Made by a program: the position numbers and the translations under genes. The notes beneath the pieces are model-generated. The model was not told the DNA's origin. It worked only from the letters and a program-made list of their open reading frames with translations, and made no database searches. Source: Tridacna crocea (taxonomy: Eukaryota; Mollusca; Bivalvia; Cardiida; Cardiidae). Taken from it: a stretch of DNA of 64,000 bases. This document shows, piece after piece, positions 11,834 to 24,700 of the stretch (position 1 is its first letter; each line of letters starts with the position of its first letter). The DNA lies in assembly GCA_943736015.1 (NCBI GenBank), contig OX031072.1, positions 6,847,501-6,911,500 of the forward strand, written 5' to 3'.

Positions 11834-12539
11834 GAAATCAAGTTCACCTAACAATCAACGCAATTATTATTTTCGCACATCGAGACAAACTTGCGACGAG
11901 TTACTGTCCTTTGATGTAGAGATTGATACTGAAGCAAATTTATCATTTCGAGCTTACATTTATCTACAAAATACCGTATCTAAAAAATACCGTACCTCTA
12001 GCCTATATCATAAGAATGTCTAAAGGTACGGTACCGTATCTTTAGACTCCGGGGCTAGAGGTACGGTACCGTATCTCTAGCCATTTCTTTAATATAGGCT
12101 AGAGGTACGGTACCGTACCTCTAGCCACTGCCGTGGAAATATGTCATCATTATCATTCACGTGATGCCTAAAAATAGGACATCAGAATCATTCCGAATAG
12201 ATGTAGCAACATCTTTCTGAAGTTGGGAGAGTTTATAACGAAAAAATGCAAATGGTTCTGTAGCAGGAGCCGATGTTGCAATGAACGCTTCTATCCCCTT
12301 GTTGACATAATTAGAGTATAATTAGCAGATTCATGTCTTTATTCCGACTATTTTCAGGCACAAAAATACCTCTGTATGAGCGCTGTTGGGGCTTTAATTT
12401 AGATAGGTCTAAAATTTTGCAGTGTGGTAATTTGTTGAGATACTCTTTATGTCTCTTTTTTGCAATTGTTGCATGATTGTTTTTTTAATTGTATATAGGC
12501 ACTTACATACCCACATAACATATATGTACAAACTTGTAG

Positions 12540-12701
12540 GTAAACCAGACAGTGGACTCTATGGTAGCAGAGAGAACTAAGCTTCAGAAAACAGTGCAGC
12601 AGCAGCAACTAGACCTGGACAGTCACAGCAGGGCAAGGCGTAAACTTGAACATGAAAATGCACAGTTGTTGGAGCGAGTGGCAGGATTCGAACAGCAACA
12701 G
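12540..12701 (+). CDS. CCDC150: CCDC150-like exon (first one found)
   Basis: Acceptor TTGTAG and donor CAG|GTGGGC bound 54 codons in phase 0-0, starting VNQTVDSMVAERTK and ending AGFEQQQ. Upstream of the acceptor there is no convincing start, so this is an internal exon. A hairpin element begins 34 bp after the donor. Confidence 0.85.
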
Positions 12702-15700
12702 GTGGGCTTTGAAGTTTGTCAACATATTTATTCCTTTAACCCATTACCACACAATCCCTACTTTTGACGCCCCTGAGAAAGAACCCTCTAGAAAACATTG
12801 TAGGAAAAGGAGAAAATGCTGGGAACCAGCATTTTCTCCTTTTTCCACAATGTTTTCTACCCTTCACAAAGCAAATTTCAAATTTTCAGCCACTTTTATT
12901 TTGTCGTCTGCAAATGCTTTCGATTTGGACAAGTCTAAAATACTATCGTTTGGTAATAAGTTAACACATAGTCCAGGGTTGTAAAGACCCTGATGAAAAA
13001 AACAACTTTTAAAAACAATATGGGAAAAAGGGTTTAACTCTTTACCAAACGATCCCTTGTTTTTATGACCCTTGGAAAGAAGGCTTTTGAAAACATTGTT
13101 GGAAAAGAAGGAAATGCTGGTAACCAGCATTTTCTCCTTTTCCCACAGTGTCTAAAATTCAATGTATGGGAAAGGGTTAAGTGTTGTTGAAGAGGCCTTT
13201 TGAAAACATTGTATGGAAAGGAGGAATTGCTGTTGCAGGAGAAAATCCTGGTAACCAGCATTTTCTCCTTTTCCTGCAATGTTTTCTACCTTATCAAAGA
13301 AAAATTGCATCATACGCACCACACTGAAATTGATGTCTGCAAATGCTTTCAGTTTGGACAGTCTAGACTTTTGTCATAGAGTAAAGGGTTCATGCTTTAG
13401 AAAGAATGGTACAATTTCACTTTATTAACAGCATTCAGTATATATGGAAAAGGTATACAGTTAGTTCCTAAGTTGTGTTAAAACCCTTTAGATTTTTATA
13501 ACTATTTATCAATGAAACTTCAAGCGTTTGCCTAAAAATTTTATTCCCATAGTCTTTTGCTTAGGTTATCAGATATCTATGCTTCTAACTTGTTGTTTTG
13601 AAATAAGATTATAGATCAGAAATATTTCAAGTTATTATATTTTACAATGCTCAACTTATATACTCCCCTAGATATGTATTATTTGGTATCCCTTTACCAC
13701 ACAAAGCCGACTTTTAACAACCCTGGCAAAGAAGTCTTTTGAAAACATTGTAGGAAAAGGAGAAAATGCTGGTCACCAGCATTTTCTCCTTTTTCCACAA
13801 TGTTTTCTACCCTTCACAAAGCAAATTTCAAATTTTCAGCCACTTTTATTTTGTTGTCTGCAAATGCTTTCAATTTGGACCAGTCTAAAATTTTGTCATT
13901 TGGTAAAGAGGTATATAATTCTATCTAGTAGACTTCTTGGTTTCATCTCTTCTGAAGTTACAGCTCTCATACAAAGGGTTGTATTATGTTATAATCCTGG
14001 TCCTCCATCCATCTGTCTGTCTGAGGGACATGTACATTCATTACTTGCAAAATTCATCCATCACATTTAAAATTAATGTATACATGTTTATTGATAGCTA
14101 ACAGACCAGGTTGGTATTAGTGTTAAATGTGATAAACCCCAAAAATGTGATAACACAGACTCTGTGATAACTCAATGTGTTTCATTTATATATTACAGTA
14201 GAATAACGTAAGACCATGATAACTTAGGACTGTGTTTTGCTAAAATATGTCAACTTGTTTAACCTTTACAGACTTAATGTTTGTTTCTACAAGCCTGACT
14301 AAGGGGGCTTTTGAAAACATTGTCGGTAAAGGGAGGAAGGGATAGCAACCAACATTTCTTTGCATTCTCACACTGTCTTCTGACAATTCCCATTGTTTTA
14401 CCCATAAGTGATTAATTTTGTTGTCTGCAAATAATTGCAGTATGGGCAGGTCTAAAGATTTTTCGTGATGTCCATAGTTATGACATAGAGCACTGCCTTG
14501 TAACCATAAGGTCCCAGGTTCAAGTGGAGGTTAAATCTGCTCATACATTTGGCACAAGTACTGGTGTAGTTACCAGGAAGCAGAATTGAGAGAGATTAGT
14601 ATAAAGTATAAGGACTTCTTTCTTAAATCTTTACCAAACAACAAAATTTTTGACTTGACCAAATTGAAAGCATTTGCAGGTGACAAAATTATTGCAGCTC
14701 AAAAAGTGACTGCTCTCTTTGATAGGGTAGAAAACAATGTGGGAAAAGGAGAAAATGCTGGTTACCAGCATTTTCTCCTTTTCCCACAATGTTTTGATAA
14801 TCCTCCTCTTATCAGGGTCATTAAACTTGGGATTGTGAGGTAAAAGGTTTATCAATATAAAAAAAAAATCTGTTTTGTTGCTAAAGATTTTTTGTAAAGT
14901 AAATAATAAGTTTGTGATAACTTGATAGATAAGAACAAGAGTCATGAAATGAAATGTGTGAGGACCCAAATGTATTCTCCAGAATTGTAGTGAATTATTG
15001 AGTGTTTTTCTTTTAACTCCTTACCAAACAACAAAATATTAAGTGTGTCCAAATCGAAATCATTCGCAGACGAAAGGGTAAGTGTACTACGGTATGAACA
15101 GTGCAAACATGCCAGTGTTTTTGTTATATTTCCTTTTTGTAATCTCAAAAAAATATGTGCATGTTTGGAAATTATCTTGTACATATTAGATATGAAGTTG
15201 CACAATTTGATGTTACCAATTGTATATTTCTGATATTAATTTGATACCAAACAAACTAGATTTTAGTTATGAGAATGTTAAGGGAGGGAGCTTCGAATGA
15301 TATTGTGTGACAGTTTCAAACGTTATAAAGATCATCCATTTTATAAGCCACATTAGATTTTTATGCTCCCCGAAGGGCGAGCATATAGTCGCCGCTTCGT
15401 CCGTCCGTCCGTCTGTCCGTCCGTCCGTCCGTCCGTCCGAAGCGATTTCTCCACAACCCTTGGACCAAATTGGATGAAACTTCATATATGAACTCCTTGG
15501 GGTAATGCGCCAATATACTTTTCCCGGATTTTCAATTTGACCCTGTGTCATGGAAAAAAGGGGCTTAATGCAAAATTGCAATTTTTACCAATATCTCATT
15601 CAGTTTTTGTCAGAATATCATGAAACTTCATGGTTATATTGTTTATGGAAAGTCTTAGCATGTGCCCTTGCTATTTTTAATCTGGGCATTTTTTAAGTTG

Positions 15701-18700
15701 ACGTTCTGTCATGGAAAAAGGGGGCTTCTTGCAAGATTCCAATTTTTACTAATATTTCATTCAGTTTTGGTCAAAATTTCATTAAACTTCATGGTTATAC
15801 AGAGTTTCACCATGTGCTCTTGTTTCTTTATCTATGTGTTTTTCAATTTGACCCTCTGTCATGGAAAAAGGGGGTTTCTTGTAAAATGAAAAAGGGGCCC
15901 TAATGCAAAATTGCAATTTTTACTAATATCTTGTTCAGTTTTTGTCAACATTTCATGGTTATATCTTGTTTTACAAGTTTCAACATGTGCCCTTTGTTTT
16001 TGCAATCTATGAATTATTAATGCGCAAATACGTCTTTCCTGGTTTCTCAAATTAAGGCTGCATCACGGAAAAAGAGGACTTCATGGAAAAAATTGTTTTT
16101 CACTAGGTTCTCCTTTATCAGTGCTCAAACCTTTGTGAAATTTCAAATCTGAACTTGTTGGAACGTTGCCCAGGTACCTCTCTTCCTTTTTCTCAATTTC
16201 AGGCTGCGTCTTGGAAAAAGGGGGCTTCAAAATTTAAAAAATTGTTTTATGTAATATTTGATACATGACTGCTCAAAATTTTATGAAATTTCGAATTTTT
16301 AATTATTATTAAAAAATGCCACAAACCACACACCCGTTGTATTTATTGCAATAATCCAATACTGTCTTATGGGAAAAGGAGGCTTAAAGGGGGCTTATTG
16401 GGCTTATTGTCCTCTACAAGTTTATGTTGGCTATCTCTAAGATAGTAATTGCCTTTTCACTTCAAATTTTGGGGGGCATGAACAGGTTCTTCTAGGATAA
16501 AAGAAGTGAATTTATATCAATTTCTTATATTTTATGACAAGCACTTGTTCGGGGAGCATAACCCGTCTCTGATGGCTCTTGTTTGTCATAACTCTTTACC
16601 ACACAATCCTGATTTTTAATGACCCTGTGAAAGAAGCTTTTTGAAAACATTGTGGGAAAAGGAGAAAATATTGGTAACCAGCAGTTTCTCCTTTTTTCAC
16701 AACATTTTCAACCCTCCCAAAAACAAATTTCAATTTTTCTGTCACCTTTGTTTTGTACACATCTTCAAATGCTCCCAATATGGATCAGCCTAAAAGTTTG
16801 TTGTTTTGTAAAGAATTGAAACGTTTTTAAAATTGTTTATTAAAAAATTTCTGTTGTTTATTAACTCTTTACCAAACGGCATAATCTTAGACTAGTCCAA
16901 ATTGAAAGCCTTTGCAGATGACGATTTCATTGAACCTAAAATGGTGCCATTTTTCTTTGATAGAATAGAAAACATTGTTGGAAAAGGAGAAAATGCTGGT
17001 TACCAGCATTTTCTCCCTTTCCCAAAATGTTTTCAAAGGCTTCTTTCTTGGGGTCGGTAAAAGTCGGTATTCTGTAGTAATGCATTAATGAAGTAGATTT
17101 CTTGTCAGCATGTAAATGCAAGTATGGATTTCAAAGAATTTCAGTTGTATTGATCTAAATTTGTAATATTCATTTATCAATGTATAATAGTTAGTGTTTT
17201 GTAGCAAACTTAGCTAAATATTTGTTTGAGTGTGAACCTAGAGAACTTACTTTATTGTAGAAGTTAGAGATATGTGTAATGACAAAACTGCTGACAACTT
17301 TTTTTGCATTACTGCTGATGAGCTCTAAAACTTTTTGACATTGTCTTAGGCCAGCAATTTCTTATTTGTAATAATTTCTAAAGCATCAATTTATTTTGAT
17401 TATCCATTTTCTAAAATTTTGTGGTGTGGTAAAGAGTTAAATATGAACCCCATGTATCAAGGGTATGTAACCATTAAAATATTCGTTATTTCCCTTCTTA
17501 AAGTTAAAACAAAAATATTGAAAACTATGCATCTTCAGTTGAGCATTGGCAACTGCAATAAATAATAGGGAATTTCAATCTTCTGAATAGGATTATTACA
17601 GTCTGCAAAACAAATGTTTTCTGGTTATACTGGAATCAGCCTGTCTGACTGTTCGCTTGTTTGTATGTGTGTCTGTCCGTCTGTGTACAAATAATTGCCT
17701 GTTTCTGTCAAAGCGCAGGCGTGGGTATTGAGTCACATTCAGTGACAGCTGTAGTTTTAGCGAGAACAGTGCTGTGTAGATAAGTATGAGACCACTCTTT
17801 CGATTGGAATTTGGAAATGGAAAGAAAAAGATGACTTTTCTCTTTACCAAACAATCCATGGTTTTAACGACCTTGAGAAAGAAGCCTTCTGAAAACACTG
17901 TAGGAAAAGGAGAAACTGCTGGTAACCAGCATTTTCTCCTTTTCCTACAATGTTTTTTGTTCTTCCAAAGCCAAATCATAATTTTTTATTCAAGTTTATT
18001 TTGTCATCTGCAAATGCTTTCAATTTGGGCAAGTGTAAAATTTTATTGTTTGGTAAAGAGTTAAGAAGAAATTTGGTAATGGAAATTAGTTAAAACAATA
18101 ATCGTAACACATTTTTCTCTGTTAATTTTTCACCATTTTCTGTACAATTATCCTGCAGCAAGCACAAAAACATGTTGAAAGTACATTAAAAGAGATGATG
18201 GACCAGAAGAATAAATTGGCATACGACAATGGCCGTCTGCAGACACAGTTTGAACAAGCTACACTTGAACTTGAAACCTTGAGAAAGGCAGACCTTGAGG
18301 TCACCCATTATAAACAGCTAGTGGAGACCTTGACCTCTAAATATAGCCAGGTATGGAGGAGAAATTCCAAACTTATCTATTACAAGAGTACAAAAGTCAA
18401 TGTAAAATGACATATGAAGAAGCACCATCACTTTCCAAAATATTCTGTTATATACACATTTGGATTTAAAGACTTACAGATAAATTGAAGACAGCTAAAA
18501 TTACATGAATTTTCTCTAAAAGGATAGAAAGCATTGTGGGAAAATGAAGCAAGCTACACAGTTGCCAATAATGCTGAAAACAAGACTTTATCGCCATACA
18601 ACCAATCAATGAATTACAAGGCCTTTGAGGTTTTTTTTTTTTTTTTTTTTTGCCTAACCAGCTCATCTAGATCAGGATCAGACTTTGCATAACAAGTAGT

Positions 18701-21700
18701 CTGATCTTTAGCCACTTTTCTCAGATATTCTAGACAAGAGCAAAACCTGATAGGACTTATCTGGGTTTTGCTTCTATACAAAAATAAATGCAACTCTTCA
18801 ATATGTCACTGATAGGGTAGAAACATTGTGGGAAAAGGAGAAAATGCTGGGTACTCACCAACCATTCTTAAGCATATTCTCAGTCTTATTCTTCAGAATT
18901 TTGTCAATGTGAAAGTAACAGAACTTCCGATTGGCTAAACCAAATGGTTTAGCCAATCAGAAGTTCTGTTACTTTCATAGCTAGACAATCTTGAAGAACT
19001 AGACCAAGAATGGTCTTAAGAATGGTTCGTGAATACGGACCCAGGTTACCAGCATTTTCTTCTTTTCTCACAATGTTTACAAAATTCTTCCTCCTAAGGT
19101 TCATTCAAAGTAGGAATTGTTTGATAAAGGGTTAACCTTAAATATCTTGTAGAGTGAGACGGAGATCAGTGAACTAAAGATCACCATCCAGAGACAGGAC
19201 AGTCAGTTAAAACAGCTGAATTCTACATTAGACACTCGCCATAATGATTATACTTCTATAAACGTTGCGAAAGATGAACTTATGAAGGAAAACCAAAGGT
19301 TGTTGACAAAATTACAAAGTACAGAAGAACGAGAGAAAAGAAAGGTTGGAGTCTTTAACTCTATTTATCACATAATCCTACCTTTTAACCCTTTCCCAAA
19401 CGGCAAATTTTGGACCAATTGAAAGCATTTTGCAGATGACAAATTAACAGTTGCTAAAACGATGATTTTTCTATATGATAGGGTAGAAAACATTGTGGGA
19501 AAAGGAGAAAATGCTGGTTATGTTTTCAAAAGGCTTCTATTCCTGATCCATAAAAACCAGGGATTGTTTGGGAAAGGGTTAAAGACTTTGTGGAAGAAGA
19601 CTTTTGAAACATTGTGGGAAAAGGACAAAGTGCTGGTGACCAACATTTTGTCTTTTACAACAATCTTTTGTACTATTTTACAGAAAGAAACCATCGTTTA
19701 GTTCCAATGAATTTGTCATCTGCTAATGATTTGGTTTTCGACATATTGAAAATTTTGTCATGTGGTCAAAAATTGAATCTTTACAAAACAACAAGATTTT
19801 GAATCTATCCAAATCAAAATGCAGTAGCAGTGAACATGTTAAATGTGGCTCAAACATGAGGTTTGTTCCTGAAATATTAGAGGAAACATTGTGGGAAAGG
19901 AGAAAATGCTGGTCACCAGCATTTTCTCCTTTTCCCACAATGTTTTCAAAAGTCTTCTTCCTTAAGGAATTAAACACTGGAATACATTGTATTTGGTATT
20001 GGTTAAAAACTGGGTATTGTTTTATACATTACTTCATTTCAATTGTAATAATAGGTGCTCTATGCTGCCATCAACAGTTTTTCAGTCATATTATGATAGC
20101 AGCTTAATCATTCGTCAGTTTGCCTAGTTTAACTCTGTACCAAACAATTCCAAATTTTAGTAATCTGGGAAATAAGTGCATTTGAAACATGGGGAGGCTG
20201 AGGGGCAGGTTTTTTGAATCACAAGCTTTGTAAATTTCTTTCTAAGATTCTGACATTCACTCCATCATCGTCACAATGATGATTATGTGTGAAAGCAGCC
20301 AGCGGCTAGGGAAGAATCTTTTGCAAAGTACTAGGGAAAGAAACTCAAGGAAGTATGTTCATTTACACCTGCTGCTGCTATGGAACGTGAATGACATGGA
20401 GAATGCTGTTTAACTCATTACCACACGAGAAAATTTTGGACTGGTCCAAATTGAAAGCATTTGCAGACAACAAAATAAAGGTGACTGAAAAATAGAAATT
20501 TGTTCTGGGAAGGGTAGAAAACACTGTGGGAAAAGGAGAAAATGCTGGTTACCAGCATTTTCTCCTTTTCCCACAGTGTTTTCAAAAGGCTTCTTTCTCA
20601 GGGGCGTCAAAAGTAGGGATTGTGTGGTAATGGGTTAACTCTATACCACATAAAACAATTTCACACAAGCAACTACAGATGAAAAATTAACTATGGATTA
20701 AAGTGTAAGATTTGTGTGTGAAGGGTAAGAAAATATTTTGGGAAAAGGAGAAAATGCTGGTTACCAGCATTTTCTCCTTTTCCCAAAATGTTTTCCAAGG
20801 CTTCTTCCTCAGGGTCATCAAAAGTCGGGATTGTGTAATTCCAGACTTTCTGGATGTTCCCCTTCCCTCCCCCAAAAAAAAGAACACAATTTATAAAACA
20901 TTACTTAAAAAGTTGTATCTAGTTTTGTCAATTTTGTTCTTCTTGACCTACCTTTCAGGTAAAAGCTTTACAGAAAAACAATGAAGATGCTAAATCTGTC
21001 AACAAAGAGATAGCGTCGACACTGGAGTCAGTGATGGCATCCCACTCACAACTACAGTCTGTGGTTGAGAGTTTACAAACAGAGCTAGGGAAAAAAGATT
21101 CACAGATCAACCGGCTGAAAAATGACAAGTAAGGGTCCATACTTTAACCCTTTACTCCATAGATACTCATTTCTACGCATTGCTTGTAGGAGCCTTTGAA
21201 AAACATTGTGGCAAAAGGTGAAATTGCTTGTGACGAGCAATTTCACCTTTTGTCACAATGTTTTCTATGCTATCAAAAGGTGCTGTATACACATAAGAAA
21301 CAGCTTCATCCTTGCTGTTATTGAGGGTCAATTTGAGATACCATAGAAATGCCTTAGACGGTAAAGGGTTATACCACACAATGAAATAATAGACTTGTCT
21401 GAATTGAAAGAATTTGTTGATGACAAAATAGATCACCCTGATGTAATGATAATTCTCTTTTCAAAGGGTAAAAAACATTGTGAAAAAAGTTAAACGCATG
21501 GAAACCAGCATTCCATCCTTTTCCCAAGACTTCTTCGGAACCTTCTTTCTTTAATACCCTGGATTTTTTAGTAATAAGTAAACAGTTTACCAAACATTGA
21601 AATTTTGGACATGCCCCAATTGAGAAACCTTTGCGTTTTGCGACCACAAGGTGAGTTGAGATTCAAAGATAGAAATTCACCACATTGGAAGGGTAGAAAA

Positions 21701-24700
21701 TATTGTGGCAAAAGAAGAAATGCTGGTTATGGGCATTTTCTTCTTTTCCCATAATGTTTTCGAATGGAATTTTCCTTAGGGTTGTTAAAACTTGGGGTTA
21801 TATGGTAATGATTTAAACTTACAATGCTTGCTGTCTAAAGGTTGTGCTTAAGCTTCATAACAACTCAGATAGTGAGAAAATCTGAATTTACAGAAGTCTT
21901 GCAATAAGTAGAAATAAAAAAGTTGTTAAGAAGTTACTCTGTATGGAATTATGTATTTGTAAATTGGACATTTAATGCTAATTAATTTTAGGAGTTGAAC
22001 AAATTAATTTTTATAAATTTTTATAGAAATAGAGAGCAGCAAGAATGGAAAATAGAAATGAAAAGGTTTGAAGACAGGATGGACAGTGTGAAAGAGGAAC
22101 TGAAGAAGGAAAGAGAAGTGTCTCAAAGAAAAACAACCCGTGATATAGGAGAGGTATGCTGTACCCTAAGCCACTGAAACTTCATTAGTCTATCAAGGGA
22201 TAAAGTAACTTTCAGTATCAGACTCAGTTCTCTGTGATGTATATACAGGCAGTGATGTACCAGTGTGGTTTTATAAGCCCTTTGATGATTAGCTGGGAAA
22301 GTACAAGAGTTCTTTGATAAACCAATGGAACTTCAAAGGCCTGTATTTGTATTGACTTCAACTTATCGGATTAATTCTTTATCAGACAAGAGAAATGTAG
22401 ACTTGCCTATATTGAAAACATTTGCAGACAACAGTTTAAATGTGATTAGAATGGGGGACTTAGTCTTTGATAGCACTGTAAACAATTTGCAAAAACGAAA
22501 AAATGCTAGTTACATGCATTTTCTCCTTTCCCCGTAACATGTTTAAAAAGGCTCCTTTAAGCTTGGTCAAGATTGTATGGTAAAAGGTCAAGTATAACAA
22601 AATTTGATGTTAAGCTGTAAATAAGTCACTACTCTCTGTCAGTGACTGTTTTTTTGTCATGCAGCTGCTACATTTTGAAGACGTTGTGACCTAGGGAAGA
22701 TTACTCACTATGTGCATTATCTCCTGTAAGGTTTTCAAATATAAACTGCTGCAAGAGGAAACAACATTCTCTGCAGAGTGTGTGGGTTTTTATGTCAAAT
22801 TCTGATATCGTTATCACTTTTAGCTTGGCTGTTTTTGAAGAGAAGGTAGAATGATTGACAAAGCCCTTAGAATTCACTGAAAGTCAGTCTACAGGTATTT
22901 ATAAAAACAACAATAGCTGACAGTTTGTACCTGCATGCAGTGCTCTTGTTTATATTTCTTGCAGATTAAAAAGCAGAATGACAATTTATCATCAAGAAAC
23001 ATGGAATTGATGAAAGGTAATACAGAGCTGAGGCAGAAGACAAGAGAACAGGAAACAACAATAGCAGAACTGAAAGAAAAGATTGGTGACCAGCGACGTA
23101 AAATTGACTATCTACATAGAGCCAAGAAGGACACAGAGGAAAATATTAATAAGATAAAGGTTTGTAGTTTGTATCATTATTGAAAGTTCTCCATCTGCCT
23201 TTGTTTAGGTCATAGTAGCATTTTACATGCATTCTCCATAAACAAAGAAATAGGTAGTTGTTTTGTGGAGAGAAAACTTTTTAACACTTTACTCCACAGA
23301 TACTCATTTCTACGTGTTGCTTGTAGGAACCTATGGAAAACTTTGTGGCAAAAGGTGAAATTGCTCGTGACGAGCAATTTCACCTTTTGTCACAATGTTT
23401 TCTATAGTTATCAAAAGGTGTTATATACACATAACAAACAGCTTCATCCATGCTGTTATTTAGGGCCAATTAGAGATACCATAGAAATGCCTCATGGGGT
23501 AAAGGGTAAAAACAATTTACTGTTAAAAAAAAATACTGTTGGAAAAGTAGTGAAAGCTGGTAAGCAACACTGTTTTCTAATCTTTGAAATGTCATTTTCA
23601 GTTTTTGAGTCACATTAATTTTATTTGTTATGTGTAAAAAGTGTTAGTTTGGACATTTCCTATCTGTTTACCAAACAGTTCCTGGTTTTTATGACCCAGA
23701 GTAAGAAATGCTCTGAAAGCATAGTTTTAAAATTTGAGTCACATGTATTTTGTCCTTTGCAAATGCTTTCAATTTGGACAATTTTAAGAGCTTTGCAAAT
23801 GCTTCCAATTTGGACAAGTCTAAGATTTTGTCATTTGATAAATAGTTAATTCTTTACCAAACTACAAACTTTTGGACTGGAGAAATTCAAAGCATTTGTA
23901 GACGGCATATTAAATGTTGGTAAAACAATGATTTTCTCCATCTGCAGGATAGAAAACTTTATGGGAAAAGGAGAAAATGCTGCTTACCGGCATTTTCTCC
24001 TTTTTGTCACAATGTTTTTAAAACCTTTCATCTTTAGTGTCGTTAAAAGTGGGGATAGTGTAGTAAAAGGTTAAAAGAATTGAAGAAGAACTGAAGAAAT
24101 TGTAATCCAAAACATGTCATTTTTGTTATTTTTCAGGAGATGAAAGCTGATATAGAGGAACTAGAAAATCTCAGGGATGCCTATATTTCTAAAAACCAAG
24201 AACAGGTAATATGAAAATACATTACTTCATGCATAAAATATTATCTTCTGGAAATTTGCTGATCTGTCTGGCAGCTCTAAATACCCTATCAAAGCTGAAT
24301 CCTAGCATTCTAGCCACATGCTTGAAATTCAGCAACCATTTCTATTTTCAACCAAATTCTAGGTTTAAATTCAGAATGTATCGCAGTTCCTAACTGGATT
24401 AAAGCAAAAACTGTTAACCAATCAGATATTTTGTTCTTTTAAAAAGTTGCAATAGATAAGCAATTTAGTATGTTTGGTGAATGCCAGTGTCTTTAAACTT
24501 TCCCCACCCAACATAGATGACCATATACTATCACCTGCGCATGAAATAAGGTCAAGGTCATTTGGACCGAGTAAAATATGAAATCTGTTTTAACTCATTA
24601 CCAAACGACAATATTTTAGGCTTGTCCAAATCCAAAGCATTTGCAGAATGGCAAAATAAAAGTGACTAAAAATTTGAAATTTGTTATGTGAAGGGAAGAA

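Larger units (their letters stand above)
9744..12132. mobile_element. Long-TIR (foldback/Mutator-like) element with 9-bp target duplication
   Basis: Ends GGCAGTGGCTAGAGG / CCTCTAGCCACTGCC are flanked on both sides by GTGGAAATA (9735-9743 and 12133-12141). Inverted arms run about 9744-10131 and 11544-12132. Each arm carries several GGTACCGTACC palindromes. The right arm contains a later subfamily B hairpin element (11609-11833), and the centre holds a PHD-like ORF, a degenerate A element and two SINEs. Long TIRs with 9-bp duplications are typical of Mutator-like and some foldback elements; no transposase is visible. Confidence 0.85.

Noticed and set aside
15662..15889. 75-codon ORF in the 15363-16559 element
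   Set aside because: It follows the internal tandem units, so it is a repeat reading frame without a domain.
20410..20610. Recurrent ORFs such as '[20 protein letters not shown]' as a gene family
   Set aside because: These peptides are translations of the A hairpin element itself, recurring wherever a copy keeps the frame open.
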